Below the pieces are notes generated by a model that was not told where the DNA came from, did not search any database, and saw only the letters and a list, made by a program, of their open reading frames with translations. 64,000 nt of DNA, taken from positions 12,556,501 to 12,620,500 of the forward strand of contig OY747723.1 of NCBI GenBank assembly GCA_963556495.2, read 5' to 3'. The stretch comes from Valencia hispanica. Lineage: Eukaryota; Chordata; Actinopteri; Cyprinodontiformes; Valenciidae. Shown here one piece after another: positions 1 through 13,500 of this stretch. Numbering within the stretch: position 1 is the first letter of the stretch; every line of letters begins with the position of its first letter. A program made the position numbers and the translations under genes.

Positions 1-1422
1 ACTGAGCATGTGCAGTTGTGCCAGTTCCTGAGTGAGTCAGCTTGCCAAGACTAGATTGTACATGACTTAAAGGAATAGTTCCACATTTTTGAAATGATAT
101 TTTGTCAAAAGTTGATAAGTTATTGTTTTAGCGTTGGAAGAGGCAGAGATGGGTTGTTCGATGGACCAGTGTGTGAACCTTTCTTATGCTTTTGTGGGAC
201 ATGAGTTGACGGGAGGTAGCTGATTTGCTGGATGTGATCTGGCCTGTTCCGATTTGAGGTGATTATTTTTGGTTTCATGTTCATTTAGCCTTAGGGTGGT
301 GGCAGGGACTTTTTGGGGGGTACCAGCTGGGGCTACAAATTGGTTTAGTCGTGCCTCTCCTTTTCCCTACTGCAGACACTCCCATCACACTTTACCTACT
401 AACAAATTCCTCCTTTACTTCTGTGTACACATTCATACCAGGAGACACACACACACACACACACACACACTGTTGCCCATAAAGTTGCAATAATTTTGTT
501 TTTAGACATATTTCTCTTTTTATTGTTGATCCATTTTCCCTCGGTGTTTGCACCTGTTTACTTCTTCTGAGAATGGAACGTATTAAGCGTTTCCAGTAAT
601 TAACTGATATGAAAGAGTTGTTTTTAGATGTGCACTTCCTCCGTCCTCCTACCTCCATCTACTGTGTAATAAAGTAATAATATTTATTATGACCTTTTCT
701 GTAAATACTTGGCCAAAGAAATGTTGGAAGGGTTTAAAGGTATAAAAAACAGTGTTGACAGTTTTTTTCAGATCTTTAAAACTTTGCTTTGATCCTTCTC
801 TGACTTGCTGTGTAACTTCAGCCTCTTGGTCAAATAATTAATCTTGATTTACAGTAAATAAAAACATCAAAAGTTATATGCTGCAGCTAGGATATTACCT
901 GTTTCGTACCTTATAATGGAATGTCAATTCAGAAATCTCGAAGTATTCCTTTAAGGTTTTGGCCCCATTACATGTGCTTTTTGAAAGCGTCACTCAAAAA
1001 CCTGTCTATTCTGGTACTTTGAATATGAGTGTGGGTTTTTGTTTCACAGCTGGTTGTCCGTTGTTGCCATGGCAACCATGAATGTAAGCTTTATGTGACA
1101 GGTTGTCGGAGTGGGTTGGGCCGAGACAGGCTGGCAGGTTTTCTATCTGTGTGTGTGTGTGTGTGTGTGTCTGCGTGTGTGTGTCTATGTAGGTGATCTT
1201 ACATAACAACCTTCAGCATCTCTTTAAAAATATGCATTTTGCTTGAATGAGGAAGGAAATGCTTCTCTGCTGTGAGAAGGCATATGTCAGGGGGTCTTAT
1301 CGAATTTTCTCAGAGAAATGCTACATATCGCTACGTCCTGCATATAAACAATATTGCAGTATATGTTGCATTACAGGTATAATTCATACGCTGAGTAATA
1401 ACTCCTTGTTTGTCTCCTGTAG
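1..1422. other. slc4a10 intron/upstream sequence, no gene recognised
   Basis: Ends at the acceptor of the first exon in the window. Contains a (CA)n run at 445-470 and a (TG)n run at 1148-1184. Short ORFs here are microsatellite or chance frames. No signal for the start-codon exon was found. Confidence 0.6.
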
Positions 1423-1504
1423 AGAACTGATGAGGAGGCGGTGTTGGACCGCGGGGGCACACGTTCTATGCTCAACACCAATTTTGAGAAGGAAGAACTT
1501 GAAG
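1423..1504 (+). CDS. slc4a10: slc4a10 exon 1 in window (acidic N-terminus)
   Basis: Acceptor ..cctgtag/AGA, donor GAAG/gtaact. Encodes residues 1-27 of the partial protein, starting [15 protein letters not shown] and ending EKEELEG across the junction, which matches the SLC4A10 N-terminus just after the first coding exon. Starts in phase 0 and ends in phase 1. No upstream exon with a start codon was recognised in bases 1-1422. Confidence 0.9.
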
Positions 1505-4500
1505 GTAACTAACTGCCTTATGTGATACTTTGTGTAACCTAGTTGACTTAAAGCGCCCCTGGCATGAAATTCCCCGTGACGTTTGGGCCCTTTTTAGTCA
1601 CACTCTAAATACCTTAATACTGTATCAAAGGATTGTTTGCTGTAATTCAGCCTTGTTGTAGAATTGCAGCCCCTGCTGGGTGGCCCTTCTGTTAGCATTA
1701 GCACAGAACGACCGAGTTTTGGTGGGCGGGGCCCAAGCCATGCGCCTCTATTGTCAGTTGAGTCTCTAAGGTCCGCATCTGATGAAACATTGACAGACAT
1801 GCATTTGCGCACCACAAATTGCCCAAATTCCAATATTATGTATGAAATGTAATTCAGTTTAGGCCTAATTATATTGTGTGTTGAACAATAATTTGTTTAC
1901 AAATTACAGGCCTAATCAAATATTTGATCATCCATCCACACATCCATCCGTCCTCATTACGTCTCTAGCTTCACCAAGACAGTAATGGCTCAGTTATCGG
2001 CTACTGTAACTATGTAATGGCGTTTCAATTTGATCCGGAATCTGATCCGAACGGCGAGGCACCTGAGGAGGAACCAGAAAGGTAGAGGACGTCTTCCACA
2101 GGTGATCCAGACAGACGTGCTGTGCACGGAGGGGAGAGGCTGTGTGTGTGTGTGTATGTGGGTGTGTGCGAGAGAGACATGAGTGACAGAGACACGAAGA
2201 GAGAGCAGGGAATGAATACGCTGCATGTTTTAAATAGCGTAAAAAAGAAAAAAACGAAACGCAATATGTGACAGTCGGTGTTGATTTTTTTTTTAGGCCA
2301 GTGTTGAATCTGTGGCGGTCGGAGTTTAATCTGTGGCGCACTGCCACAGATTCCTCTATGTGTGTGGGAAACACTGGTATATAACAGCTAAAGGACATTA
2401 TTGCGGAAATATAGGCTACTTACTTGTATAGGGATATTTGCTGGTTCATGGAGAGTTGGTATTGATCCTGGTAAAAGTTTAAGACGATCTGCAAATCCAC
2501 TGCTGTATTGTCTCAAGTTAATAAAACATTCGTCAGAGAAATGTTTGCCACAAACGACCACGCGCTTTGGGAGTCGGTCGGGTACATTCCCTGCATAAAT
2601 AAAGTCCATCCACGAGCTTTTCAGTGGGGAGGACACTGAAAAGTGTCATGCGATCTGAACTCCATGCTGTCGGTTTGTTGTTTTCCTTTTACCATAGCTC
2701 TTGTTGTTTAGGTTGTAACACGCGGGAGGAGGGACTTGGAGAGTGTAGTTCAGAGAAGGGGGTAATTGGCTGGAACTCAGTGACGACATATGCCGAAACG
2801 TGTCGTCATATGCCGAACTGCAAAACAGCCCGTTTCTGAGTGCTAATTTCACTATGTAGGCAGACATACCCGGGGACAAAGGAAACACTAATCAGTAGTT
2901 TTAACCCCTTAGGGGACATAGGCAGGCTGGGGAAACTAAAAAATATGACCAAAAAACTCAAAAAATGCAAATTTCATTCCAGGGGCACTTTAATGTATTT
3001 GTTTTAATGTCAGTCAGTCTCTTAACTCTCAGTAATCAGTATGAAAAAGTAAATACTTGTGTTTTTGGGAGTGAACTTTATTACACACTGAAAATAGATT
3101 TCCATATACTTGTCAGGCTTCAAAATTTGTTTAAAATCTATAGAAAGATCCATGATTGCCTCAATTAAAATACAAACATTGCTGGCTAAAATAAAAAAAT
3201 ATATCCATTGATTAATTGAATAATGTATTTTTCTACTAATGAGAGTATTTAATTTACACACTAATTATTAAAATAAGATTAATTTTTTTAAATGTTTGAA
3301 ACGATTTAAATCAATTGAAACTCAAAATCTATGGACCAATGGACCTCTCAGAAGCCTACAGGAAAGCATTTGTCCTATTCTAATATTTAATTTGAATTCT
3401 AATGGGGAAAAGAAAAAAAAGGAGTGGAATCCAGAGGTCAACACCACTTCTGTGGCCTGTCCACCACAACCAGGCAGCAGCTATAGAGTGTTGTGAAAAG
3501 TATTTCTCTCCTTACAGATTTATTCAGGTTTTTTTTTTCCAGATCATTAACATGCAACAAATAGTTAAGTAGGCAGATAAAAAAAAAAATCCCCATTTGA
3601 TTGTCACATTCAGCGTCTTTGAAAATATCCTGTAATGAATATCTCTGCTTGCTATGAGGCTCACACAGCGTCAGCACACAGAGATGTTGTCTGAAGCATC
3701 TGACGTCAAAGTGTACACCAAAAAGAAATCAGCTTATAGCCATCATAATTACTACTATGTGTCACTGTTAGTTTAAAAATAGGACTACTGATATATTTTG
3801 AAGAGTTAAAGTCTAGTTAAAGTCCGGACTTAAATCTAATCGAGACGATGTGGAATGACCTTAAATAAGCTGCTCATACTCAAAAACCCTACATTTGTCT
3901 GAATTAAAACAATTCTCCAAAGAGGAGCTGTAGTGAAATTCTTTGACATAGATAAAAAGCATGCATTGCCAGTTATCACAAATGCTTGTTGTCGCTGTAG
4001 TTGGTACAACCAGTTATTAGGTTTTGGGGGCATCTATTGTTTCAATTGAATTTAACTCTGCTTTTTGTATTTACTCTGCTTATTTTTGTATTCTAATATT
4101 TGCTCAGAGAGCTGATACATGTCAGTTTGACAAAAAAGCAAAAAAATAGAGATGAAATATGTAAGTGGACAAATTCCTTACAGCACTGCATTCGTTGCTG
4201 CATTCAGTGTAGGAATGGTTTCTTCTTTCTTTGGAGTGTTTAAAAAAAAAAACGAAATACCTTTTCGAAAAGAGAGACAGATAATACTACAAGTAATATT
4301 GTCACACTGAGACATGTTCTCTTTGAAGTTCTATTTATTTGAATACTAAATGGTACTGCTCCATGCGGTTTCACATCCAGCATCCACGTATCAGATGATG
4401 ATACACCATACTGTGTTTACAAGAAAGTGGTGATATCTTCTGACCTTTATGGTCTTTACTAATACAGTAAAATATATTTAATCTGTGAAATCTTTCAAGA

Positions 4501-7500
4501 ATTCCTGTCAAGGTTTGGAAACTCCATATATTGTGTTTTGTGGATTTGCTGAAACCAAAAAGGCAAAGAAAATGATAAGTTGTTATATTATCGTTGTTTC
4601 TACATTAATTCTTTATGAATTTAATTTAGTTTTATTACATTTCGAACTAAACTTGTACACACCTGTAAAATGTAAAATATCCCTTTAGTTTAGCACTGAC
4701 AGGAGGCTATAAACCAGATAGTAATTTTAGCGTCATTAGCAGCTAATGGTTAGCATGTTGCAGGTTACAAAACTTACTGATAATTTGTATCTAATCTATC
4801 ACTAATTTTTAACAGCTTTTTTCAAGTCGCTTTGACAACTATTTTGATGATTTTAAATAGTCTTCAGGGATCTGCTCTTAGTTTACTGAAGGAGAATGTG
4901 ACTTTAAGACTCCAATAAGTATTCTCTATCAGCTGGAATTCACTTAATCAGTTAATTTTGTTCAGGGGTCACAAACTCATATTTCATAAGCCTCAATTGA
5001 CACAAACAGAACAGAGCTGCATGCAGTCACTGGAAATTGAGTGTATTGCAGTTATCAGGTAATTATATACATTGAATTGATTTATATGTGAGGTTTAAGC
5101 AGTTTTACTAAGATTTATCTACATATTTCATATTAATATTTACTATAAGAACAGTTTAGGTACACAGTAATGCAATAGTTTGTTTACAGGGAAAAAATAC
5201 AAGGGCACATGGATGAATGGACCCAATTTACCACCTACTTCCTTTTTACTTCTAAATAGATTATCTTCATATCCAGGAACTACAGTATCTTATTAGCTTA
5301 CAGTATACTATACCTATACAGCTAGTGACAAAACTGACTTGAATGAGAAATATTTGCCATATTTGATGACTCCGTTTCTCTGCCCAAATTTCTATCCATA
5401 CTGCCGGAAAGAGATTTAAAGTGAAGCTGCAAAAGCAAACGAAGTGGATTAGCAGTGCTTGTCAACAACTGATGCTGTTATCTAGTAAATGCTACTCTTC
5501 TCTGTTGCCCAGATATTTAGCTGTTAGCATGTAATGACAGTCTCGTGACTGTCATACAGCAGTAGCCATCAGTCAGAGTCTTCTTCCGATTCGATACAAC
5601 ACTTTCTGCTACTGGAGATCCTTTATGCCCACAGCACCACCATCAACAACTAATATGTTAAGATACTTGGATGATATGAGTTACGACAACAATGTAATTT
5701 CCCTTTGGGATAAATAAAGTATTTTCAATTGGAATCGAATCACTGCCCTACTTTTTGATATGAAACATTTTCATATCCATTCAATATGAAATCACACATT
5801 ATAGATTTTCAACTGATGAAATGTTTAAAATTGTATATCACAAACTCCCCAAAAATTACATTCGTGTGAACCGAAGCTGTGATGGACGTAAAGCTGCTTA
5901 GGTGGGGCAACACAGAAGAAGAGACAAAAAAAGGAATCATCAAATGACATCAGCAGTTGGTCATGCCTGGAGGAAGAGAGCTATTTTTATAAAGTCCACC
6001 ACACACAAGTCTTGACTCACTCATGTACAAAACCCTCCCCTTACATATCCTTCCTCTACATCAGTTTTGATCAAGTTTGTTGCTGCGTGATTGTGAAATT
6101 TGCTGCATATGCACAGTTGCTCCAACCTGTTCCTATTGCTTCCCACATACATAATTTACTCGATGCTAAGAGCAGTTTGTTCCAGATAGGTCCATCTACT
6201 GTAAGACATGCTCTGACAGCATCAAGTCTGTCCAATTGAAAAAAATATTTTGACATAGTACATAATCCTACTTAACCTCTATTTTTGTCTTCCTGTTGGT
6301 GGATGTTGCAGGAATGCCTCTCTTGAGATTCTGTGATGTAACTGCGTTCAAGCAAGTGGATACAGTTTCACCCAGGAGATTAATCAATCAGGCGTTTATT
6401 CAGAAACACAATCTTTACAAAGAAAACCCTGAGTCTCAGACTGTAGTGCTAGAATTTATGAATTTAGGATATTTATGGGACAATTTAAGTTTTCATAATT
6501 TATCTCAATTTAAAATTTAAAAGGGGCTCTATTGCATTCTGAGCCTGTAATAAAACAAGAAGGTAGGGCAGCTTGCAAAATCTGGGTCAGATAAACTCTA
6601 AACCTCTGCTTGCAGTGCTTAGCGCTCAATAATACCATGTTACACTGTCTCATCACTTATTTAGTGCAAACTAACCCAGTCTTGCTGTTTTGGTGTGAAT
6701 TATTAGGCTCAGATGGTAATCAAATATCCTAACTAACAAATTGTCACCAGTGGGTGCTCTAGAGCAGTGGTTCCAAACATGGGGTCCGGAACCCCCCCAG
6801 GGGGTCCCCAGAGATTGCAGGGGATCCGCACAAGTTTGTCTGTATTGAGGTTGTGAGTTTACCCAAACTTATATATGTAAATATTACACTTATAAAATCC
6901 AAAAGACAAAAACAATTGTCTATATAGCCTACAGTATAAAACAAGAAGAATAAGAACAAAAACCTACAACTGCTGCTTAATTGTTGCAAATAAAGATTTG
7001 TTATTAATAACTTTTAATGAGTGTTTTTACATGGGTAGGAGTTGGGGGATTCTGGCTTCTCTTAGACACAGGTAAGGGGGTCCTCAAGGACAGAAAGGTT
7101 GTGAACTAGAGCATATACATTGTATTGCAAGTGGTAAATGGCCTGTACTTTTAAATGGACTGATCTTATATAGCTTTGCTAGTCATACTTACCACTCAAA
7201 ACACTTTACACTGGAGCCATTCCCACTACCAAATTTATTTTGATACATTTATACAGATACGCAGATTAGTAGGCAACTTGGGGCTAAGTGCCCTGCCCAG
7301 GAGCACATCAAGATGTGACAGGTCCGAAGCTGGAATCGAATTTACAACCCTCTCATTACAAGCCAACTATTCTACCTAGTGAGCCACAATCACCCCAATA
7401 CTTGTACAGTGCTTTATCTAGTCTGGAGGACCCAAAAGCGCTTCACACTACATTCAGGCCCTGTCTACATTAGGCCATTTAAGTGCCTAAACCAATAAAT

Positions 7501-10500
7501 ATTTAGTCAATACTCCGTATCGGCCACACTGGCCCACGGTTTAAGGTTCCCCTCCCCGGATATTTTTTTACACGGTTAAGTGGGCCGTCTATTTCTTAAA
7601 TCTCCGGCTCTTGGATTGGTGTGGATTCGTTAGGCGTTTAAGAACTGAGTTGGGTAAGAAAGTGACGTCAGAAAACATGCGCCACAGCCAGCTTAATAAC
7701 AACCGGTGACCACTCAGAGGTAAACTGAGTGGTCACCGGAAGGTTGTGCTTCCAGGTCAGTGGTGACTGTGACCTCATATTTGTGGGTCTGCCATGCTTT
7801 GGGGAAGCTTTTCTTTAGTAGGGTTCAAAGTTGATCAGAGATGAAGATGGATGGAGCTAAACATGGGGCATTCCTCGGAATTAGAGGCAGCAAAAGACCC
7901 TGAATATACAGCTACAGATAGCTCAGTGCATATTGATGTCATAGAATAGTCCAGTCAGGGATAACCAGTATTAAACACTCAAAGACAGGGCCAAATGCAT
8001 CATATATTGAAGGAGAATGTCAAGCTGTTGGCATTAGTAGTTCCACCGATGGCCTCTCCAAGAAGCGGCCACAGCTAAGTGGAGCGTCAGACCAGATGTA
8101 GCTTTTGACCAGAGAGTTGCAGAGCTGTAAAGCCCGGTGGAGGAGGAATGTTGAAGGGACAGGACGAGATTTCAAATGTTGTCATTCCCCTGAGACCTGG
8201 GGAGAACTCAATTGTTGTCAATGTTATGTTCCATGATGGCAGACCGCAAAGTACCTAATATGGTGCAGAAGACAATGTCAAGTACCTTTTGTGTTTGTCT
8301 AGACACAGAGCCGAGGGCCATCAGGAAAAACAAATAGTGGCCCTGTAGCTCGACTGCAATAAAAGAAGAGAGAGTCAACTCAAATTATCTTCACATTGGC
8401 CCTGTGGATGCCAGTTCATTTGTGCTACCACATATAAATGAGAAAGAGGCTGTAATGCTCACACTGTGCCATGTCCTTTCAAAGCACAACTTTCATTATC
8501 TGTATTATACCAAAAATGAAAATGACTCCAATTATAGTGGTACTCTTCAAAATCAATTTCATTTTCTTTAAAGGGGACATGAGTCTTTCATTACAAGCAC
8601 AGCGGGCCTGAAGGCAGTAGTTTGTTCCTTAATTGAGGCTTTATGGCTTCTTTTCGAAATGACATGGCATCTACAACAAGACATTATTAGATTATCTAGG
8701 GCCCGCTTTTTTTCCTTGCATCTTTTCCATCACCTTTTTCTCTTCCAGCCATAAGCTTTAAAAGTTTTTTTTACATTTCCTTCTTAAATACATTTGTTAT
8801 ATGGAGCAAGTGTGTTTCAGAACACTGAATGCAATTGGAGTCTCAATCCTAAAGATCCTGATGGAAATAACAACCATTAGCAAATTCCGTTTCAATGTAC
8901 CAAAGTAGGAAAATAAATATGTACAGTAATAAATACTATAATATACTACAATAAACTAAGCAGGATATCAGACTAGTTGTACCTTCTATGGAGAGAAAAA
9001 ACACAGGGAAAGCAAAGTTAACAGTCCAAATAACAGCAAATAATGCAACTGGAAAGTAAAGAGTTTCCTGATATTAAAGAATTACTGTAGTCCATCCTTG
9101 AGGTAACAAATGCATAGACTAGTTTCTCAGTATCACTGCTTTGATGCATCACTGATCATGCTTTTAAATATGTGGGGGACAGATGGGAATGTGGTTTGTG
9201 TGGGGTCATTTTTAATCTGTAAAGCACTTTGAGTTGCAATCTTTGTATGAAAAGTGCTTCATAAATAAAGTTTGATTGATTGATTATAGTAAAGCCAATA
9301 GTTTGAGAGATGTTTCACACGGTCAATAGTTTAATTGATGCAGGGTATACTATATTACTATATTACATGACCTGACCATGACCTATGATGACATTTTTAC
9401 TGCTGCAAGGAACTTTAAAAAAAATATGCAAACAAACTGAAATCTTTAAATCCACAAAGTAAGGCAAAACACAAGCTTTAGTCTGTTATTGAATGTGTGT
9501 TCTGCTTCACATTAATCTACCCAACAACAGACCTGGACAAATCCATTTAATAAACTTAGCTAAATAAAGCATATTTTTGTAGAAAGAGTTACTTTACTTG
9601 TTGCAAAAAGATTGAAATAAAGATCATAAAGAACCATGGTTCAAAAAACAAACATGATAGCCTCTTTCTTATGTTTCATTTCTCCAATAATTTATAGATC
9701 CCTTTTCTATTGGAAATCAGACTACTTTTAACTTCACAGTTTTGGCACCACTGATGTTGAAAAATATAATATGATATAGTATACAGTACATAGTACATAA
9801 TGTAGTAAAATATATTCAAATATCTAAGCTAGTATAGTATATGTAATATTTTGAAAGCTAAAAATTTGAAGTATAGTATAATGAAGTTAAGTCCAGTATA
9901 GTAGAGTGTAATGTAAATTATCCAAGTATGGTCCAGTTTAGTAAATATTAGTGTATACTATGTTCAACAGTTTGAAAAATAACATAGTTTAGCACAGTAT
10001 TATGAAGTTTGGTATGGAGTGTGGTATAGTATAATCAGTATAGAGTATAATATAATATATCCAATATGTAAGATGACAATATACAGACCAAATGAATACA
10101 TTAAAATACTTTTTTTAATAATTTCAGTAACTCAATTCACCAAGTGAAACACATTATATTAAAAAATAATTTCAGTAACTCAATTCACTAAATAAAACAC
10201 ATTATATTAAAAAATAATTTCAGTAACTCAATTCACTAAGTAAAACACATTATGTAGATAGATTACACACACATTAATGTCAATTTTGATACGTTTTTGC
10301 TTACAGCTAATGAAAACACAAGATTTAGGAGTAGAATATTCAATTCAATTCAGTTTATTTATATAGCGCCAATCCACAACAGATGTCATCTCAAGGCACT
10401 TAACAAGAAGTCATTTCAATACATTTATACAAACATTCCAATCAGTTAAAAAGTTTCCTATTTAAGGAATCCCAGCAGATTGCGTCAGTCATTGGTGTGA

Positions 10501-13500
10501 GGTTAGGCAGACTTTCCAACCACAGCAATCCTTCAGCAATCCCTCATACTGAGCAAGCATGTAGCGACGGTGGAGAGGAAAAACTCCCCTTTAACAGGAA
10601 GAAACCTCCAACAGAACCAGGCACAGTAGGAGCGGCCATCTGCCACGACCGTCTGGGGGTTGAGAAGACAGAGCAGAGACACAGAAGGAACAGAAGATCT
10701 GATATAAGAGAACTTTCTATGTTACAGAAAGTAAAAAGTTGATAACAGGACACAGTGGATGTTCAGCCACTTATTGCTGTGAATATGACCTTACAGCAAT
10801 AAAAAACACCTATAATTCATAAATTTGAGTTTAATGAAAGTATGTTTAAAGCTACTTAAAGGGTGTTATTTTCAAAACATACTTTTAAACTGGAAAAAGA
10901 GTATAATTGAAACGGATATTTTAATTTATTAAATACGACTGTGTGGTATTATATAGAAAAAGTATATAGTAGAGTATACTGAGTAGTTTGAAAGATAAAA
11001 AAATATTCTGTAGTATATATTACTATATGGAATATTCAACAGTTTGAAAGAGAAATATATAGTATGTACTTTTATATGAAGTTTTCAATAGTTTGAAAAA
11101 GTAAAAAGCACAATATATGTCTTCAGTTCAAAAGATATAGGAAAGCAGCCACTTCATTACCATATTCAGAACTAATTATTTTCATTTGTCTGTGATGTTG
11201 CATAAAATCTATTGTGGTAGCCATACTCACATGCTTTTGCTTTTTAGGTTAACAGTTTTTATGTTAGTGGGGCTCTTGATGTGCAAGCCGGGCATAAAAT
11301 TTGAAATAAAGAATCTTTAAAAATGTTGTGGCAAAAACAACAAAAAATATCAAATCACAGCTTTGACAACTGTTTAACCAATCAGAGGATTTTAGGTTTT
11401 CGAAACATATCTTTGCAAAATTAAAATAGGGTTTTAGTAGCATCTGTTTCATTCAGATCATCTGAGCTGTTGGCTGATGTGTTAGGATGTTGGAACTTTA
11501 CTTTTTCTTGTATTAGCTGACTTTTTTTTTTTTTGTCAAATTCTGTTTTTGCCAACTTTCACTCACATTTTGTTAGAAATTATTTATTGTCAGTTGAAAA
11601 TGCATGTCAGGACTCTGGGGTTTTGGTTTGTGTGGTGGTTTCTCTCTGTTTCGCTGTTCCACAAAACCATGACACTGCAACACATCGACATCAATTTCAC
11701 ACCTTGGGTTAGGGTTAGCTAGCGTCGAACCTTTAACCATGAATGGTCAAAGGTAAAAAGCTAAAGAAGAAAACTCAGAAATTGATGTCAAAACATAACC
11801 ACTTCTGAGCTGGGTCAGTTTGGTTTCAGAATATTCAGCAGCAGATCTCAGAGAACGACTTGGCCTCTGTGTGGAAAAGTTTTAGGATCATTACCAACTA
11901 CAAGCCTAAAACTCCCCAATCCACTGATGACTTGCTGTTGGCCAACACCCTCAACGACTTTTACTGCCGTTTTGACCACCAACCAAGCAGCCCTCACACC
12001 TCCACCAGTCCCAACAATAGAGACACTTTGGACACTCATCCCCCCACCCCCACCACAGAGCAATTAACACCATCAAAGACTTCACCCACAGCAACCCCCT
12101 CCTCACCCCTCACCTATGACGAACTCACATAAACTCCAACTAAAACCCTTCATATTCATGAAGCAGATGTGAGGAAACAGTTTAAGAGCCTAAATGCTAG
12201 AAAAGCTCCTGGCCCAGACGGTGTGTCTCCTGCCACTCTCAGACACTGTGCAAATGAGCTGGCCCCAGTGTTCTCTGGCATTTTCAACTCCTCACTGCAG
12301 GCATGTCATGTGCCTGCCTGCTTCAAGACCTCCACCATAGTCCCTGTCCCCAAGAAGCCAAGGATCACTGGACTTAATGACTACAGACCTGTGGCTCTGA
12401 CATCTGTGGTCATGAAGTTATTTGAGCACCTGGTTCTGTCCTATCTCAAGACCCTCACGGCCCCCATCCTGGACCCTCTGGAGTTTGCCTACAGAGCGAA
12501 CAGGTCTGTAGATGATGCCATCAACATAGCTCTTCACTTCATCCTGCAGCATCTGGACTTCCCAGGAACCTACACCAGGATCCTGTTTGTGGACTTCAGC
12601 TCTGCCTTCAACACCATCCTCCCAGACCTTCTCCGAGAAAAGCTATCCCAGATGAACGTGCCTGATCCCATCTGCAGGTGGATCACTGACTTCCTGACGG
12701 ACAAGAAGCAGCATGTGAGGCTGGGGAAGAATGTCTCGGACTCTCGGACCATCAGCACTGGCTCCCCTCAGGGCTGTGTTCTTTCTCCTGTGCTGTTCTC
12801 CCTGTACACCAACTGCTGCACCTCCAACCACCAGTCTGTCAAACTAATTAAGTTTGCAGATGACACCACCGTTATTGGACTCATCTCGGACGGGGATAAG
12901 TCTGCCTACAGGATGGAGGCTGAACGTCTGGTGTCCTGGTGCAGCCGCAACAACCTGGTGCTGAACGCCCAGAAGACAGTGGAGATTATTGTGGACTTTA
13001 GGAAGCACACAGCCCCACTCCCCCCCATCGTCCTGACTGACACCCCCATCACCACTGTGGACTCATTCCGCTTCCTGGGTACCACCATCACCCAGGACCT
13101 CAAGTGGGAACCCACCATCACCTCGGTCATAAAGAAGGCCCAGCAGAGGATGTACTTCCTGAGGCAGCTGAAGAAATTCAACCTGCCAACACGGATGATG
13201 ATGCAGTTCTACAATGCAATCATCGAGTCCATCCTCACCTCCTCCATCACCGTGTGGTATGCTGGAGCTACCATCAGGGACAAACAGAGACTGCAGCGTG
13301 TGGTGCGCTCTGCTGAGAAGGTGATTGGCTGCAGACTCCCATCTCTGCAGGACCTGTACACCTCCAGGACACTTGGGCGTGCAGGTCGCATCACAGCCGA
13401 CTCTTCTCACCCTGGACACAGACTGTTTGACCTGCTCCCCTCAGGCAGGAGGCGCCGGTCCATTCGGACCAGAACCTCTCGCCATAAGAACAGTTTCTTC

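Noticed and set aside
10117..10254. Regular repeats as a CRISPR-like array
   Set aside because: Direct 48-bp tandem units without spacers in a vertebrate intron.
11705..11725. Telomere-like gggttagggtta
   Set aside because: Only two units.
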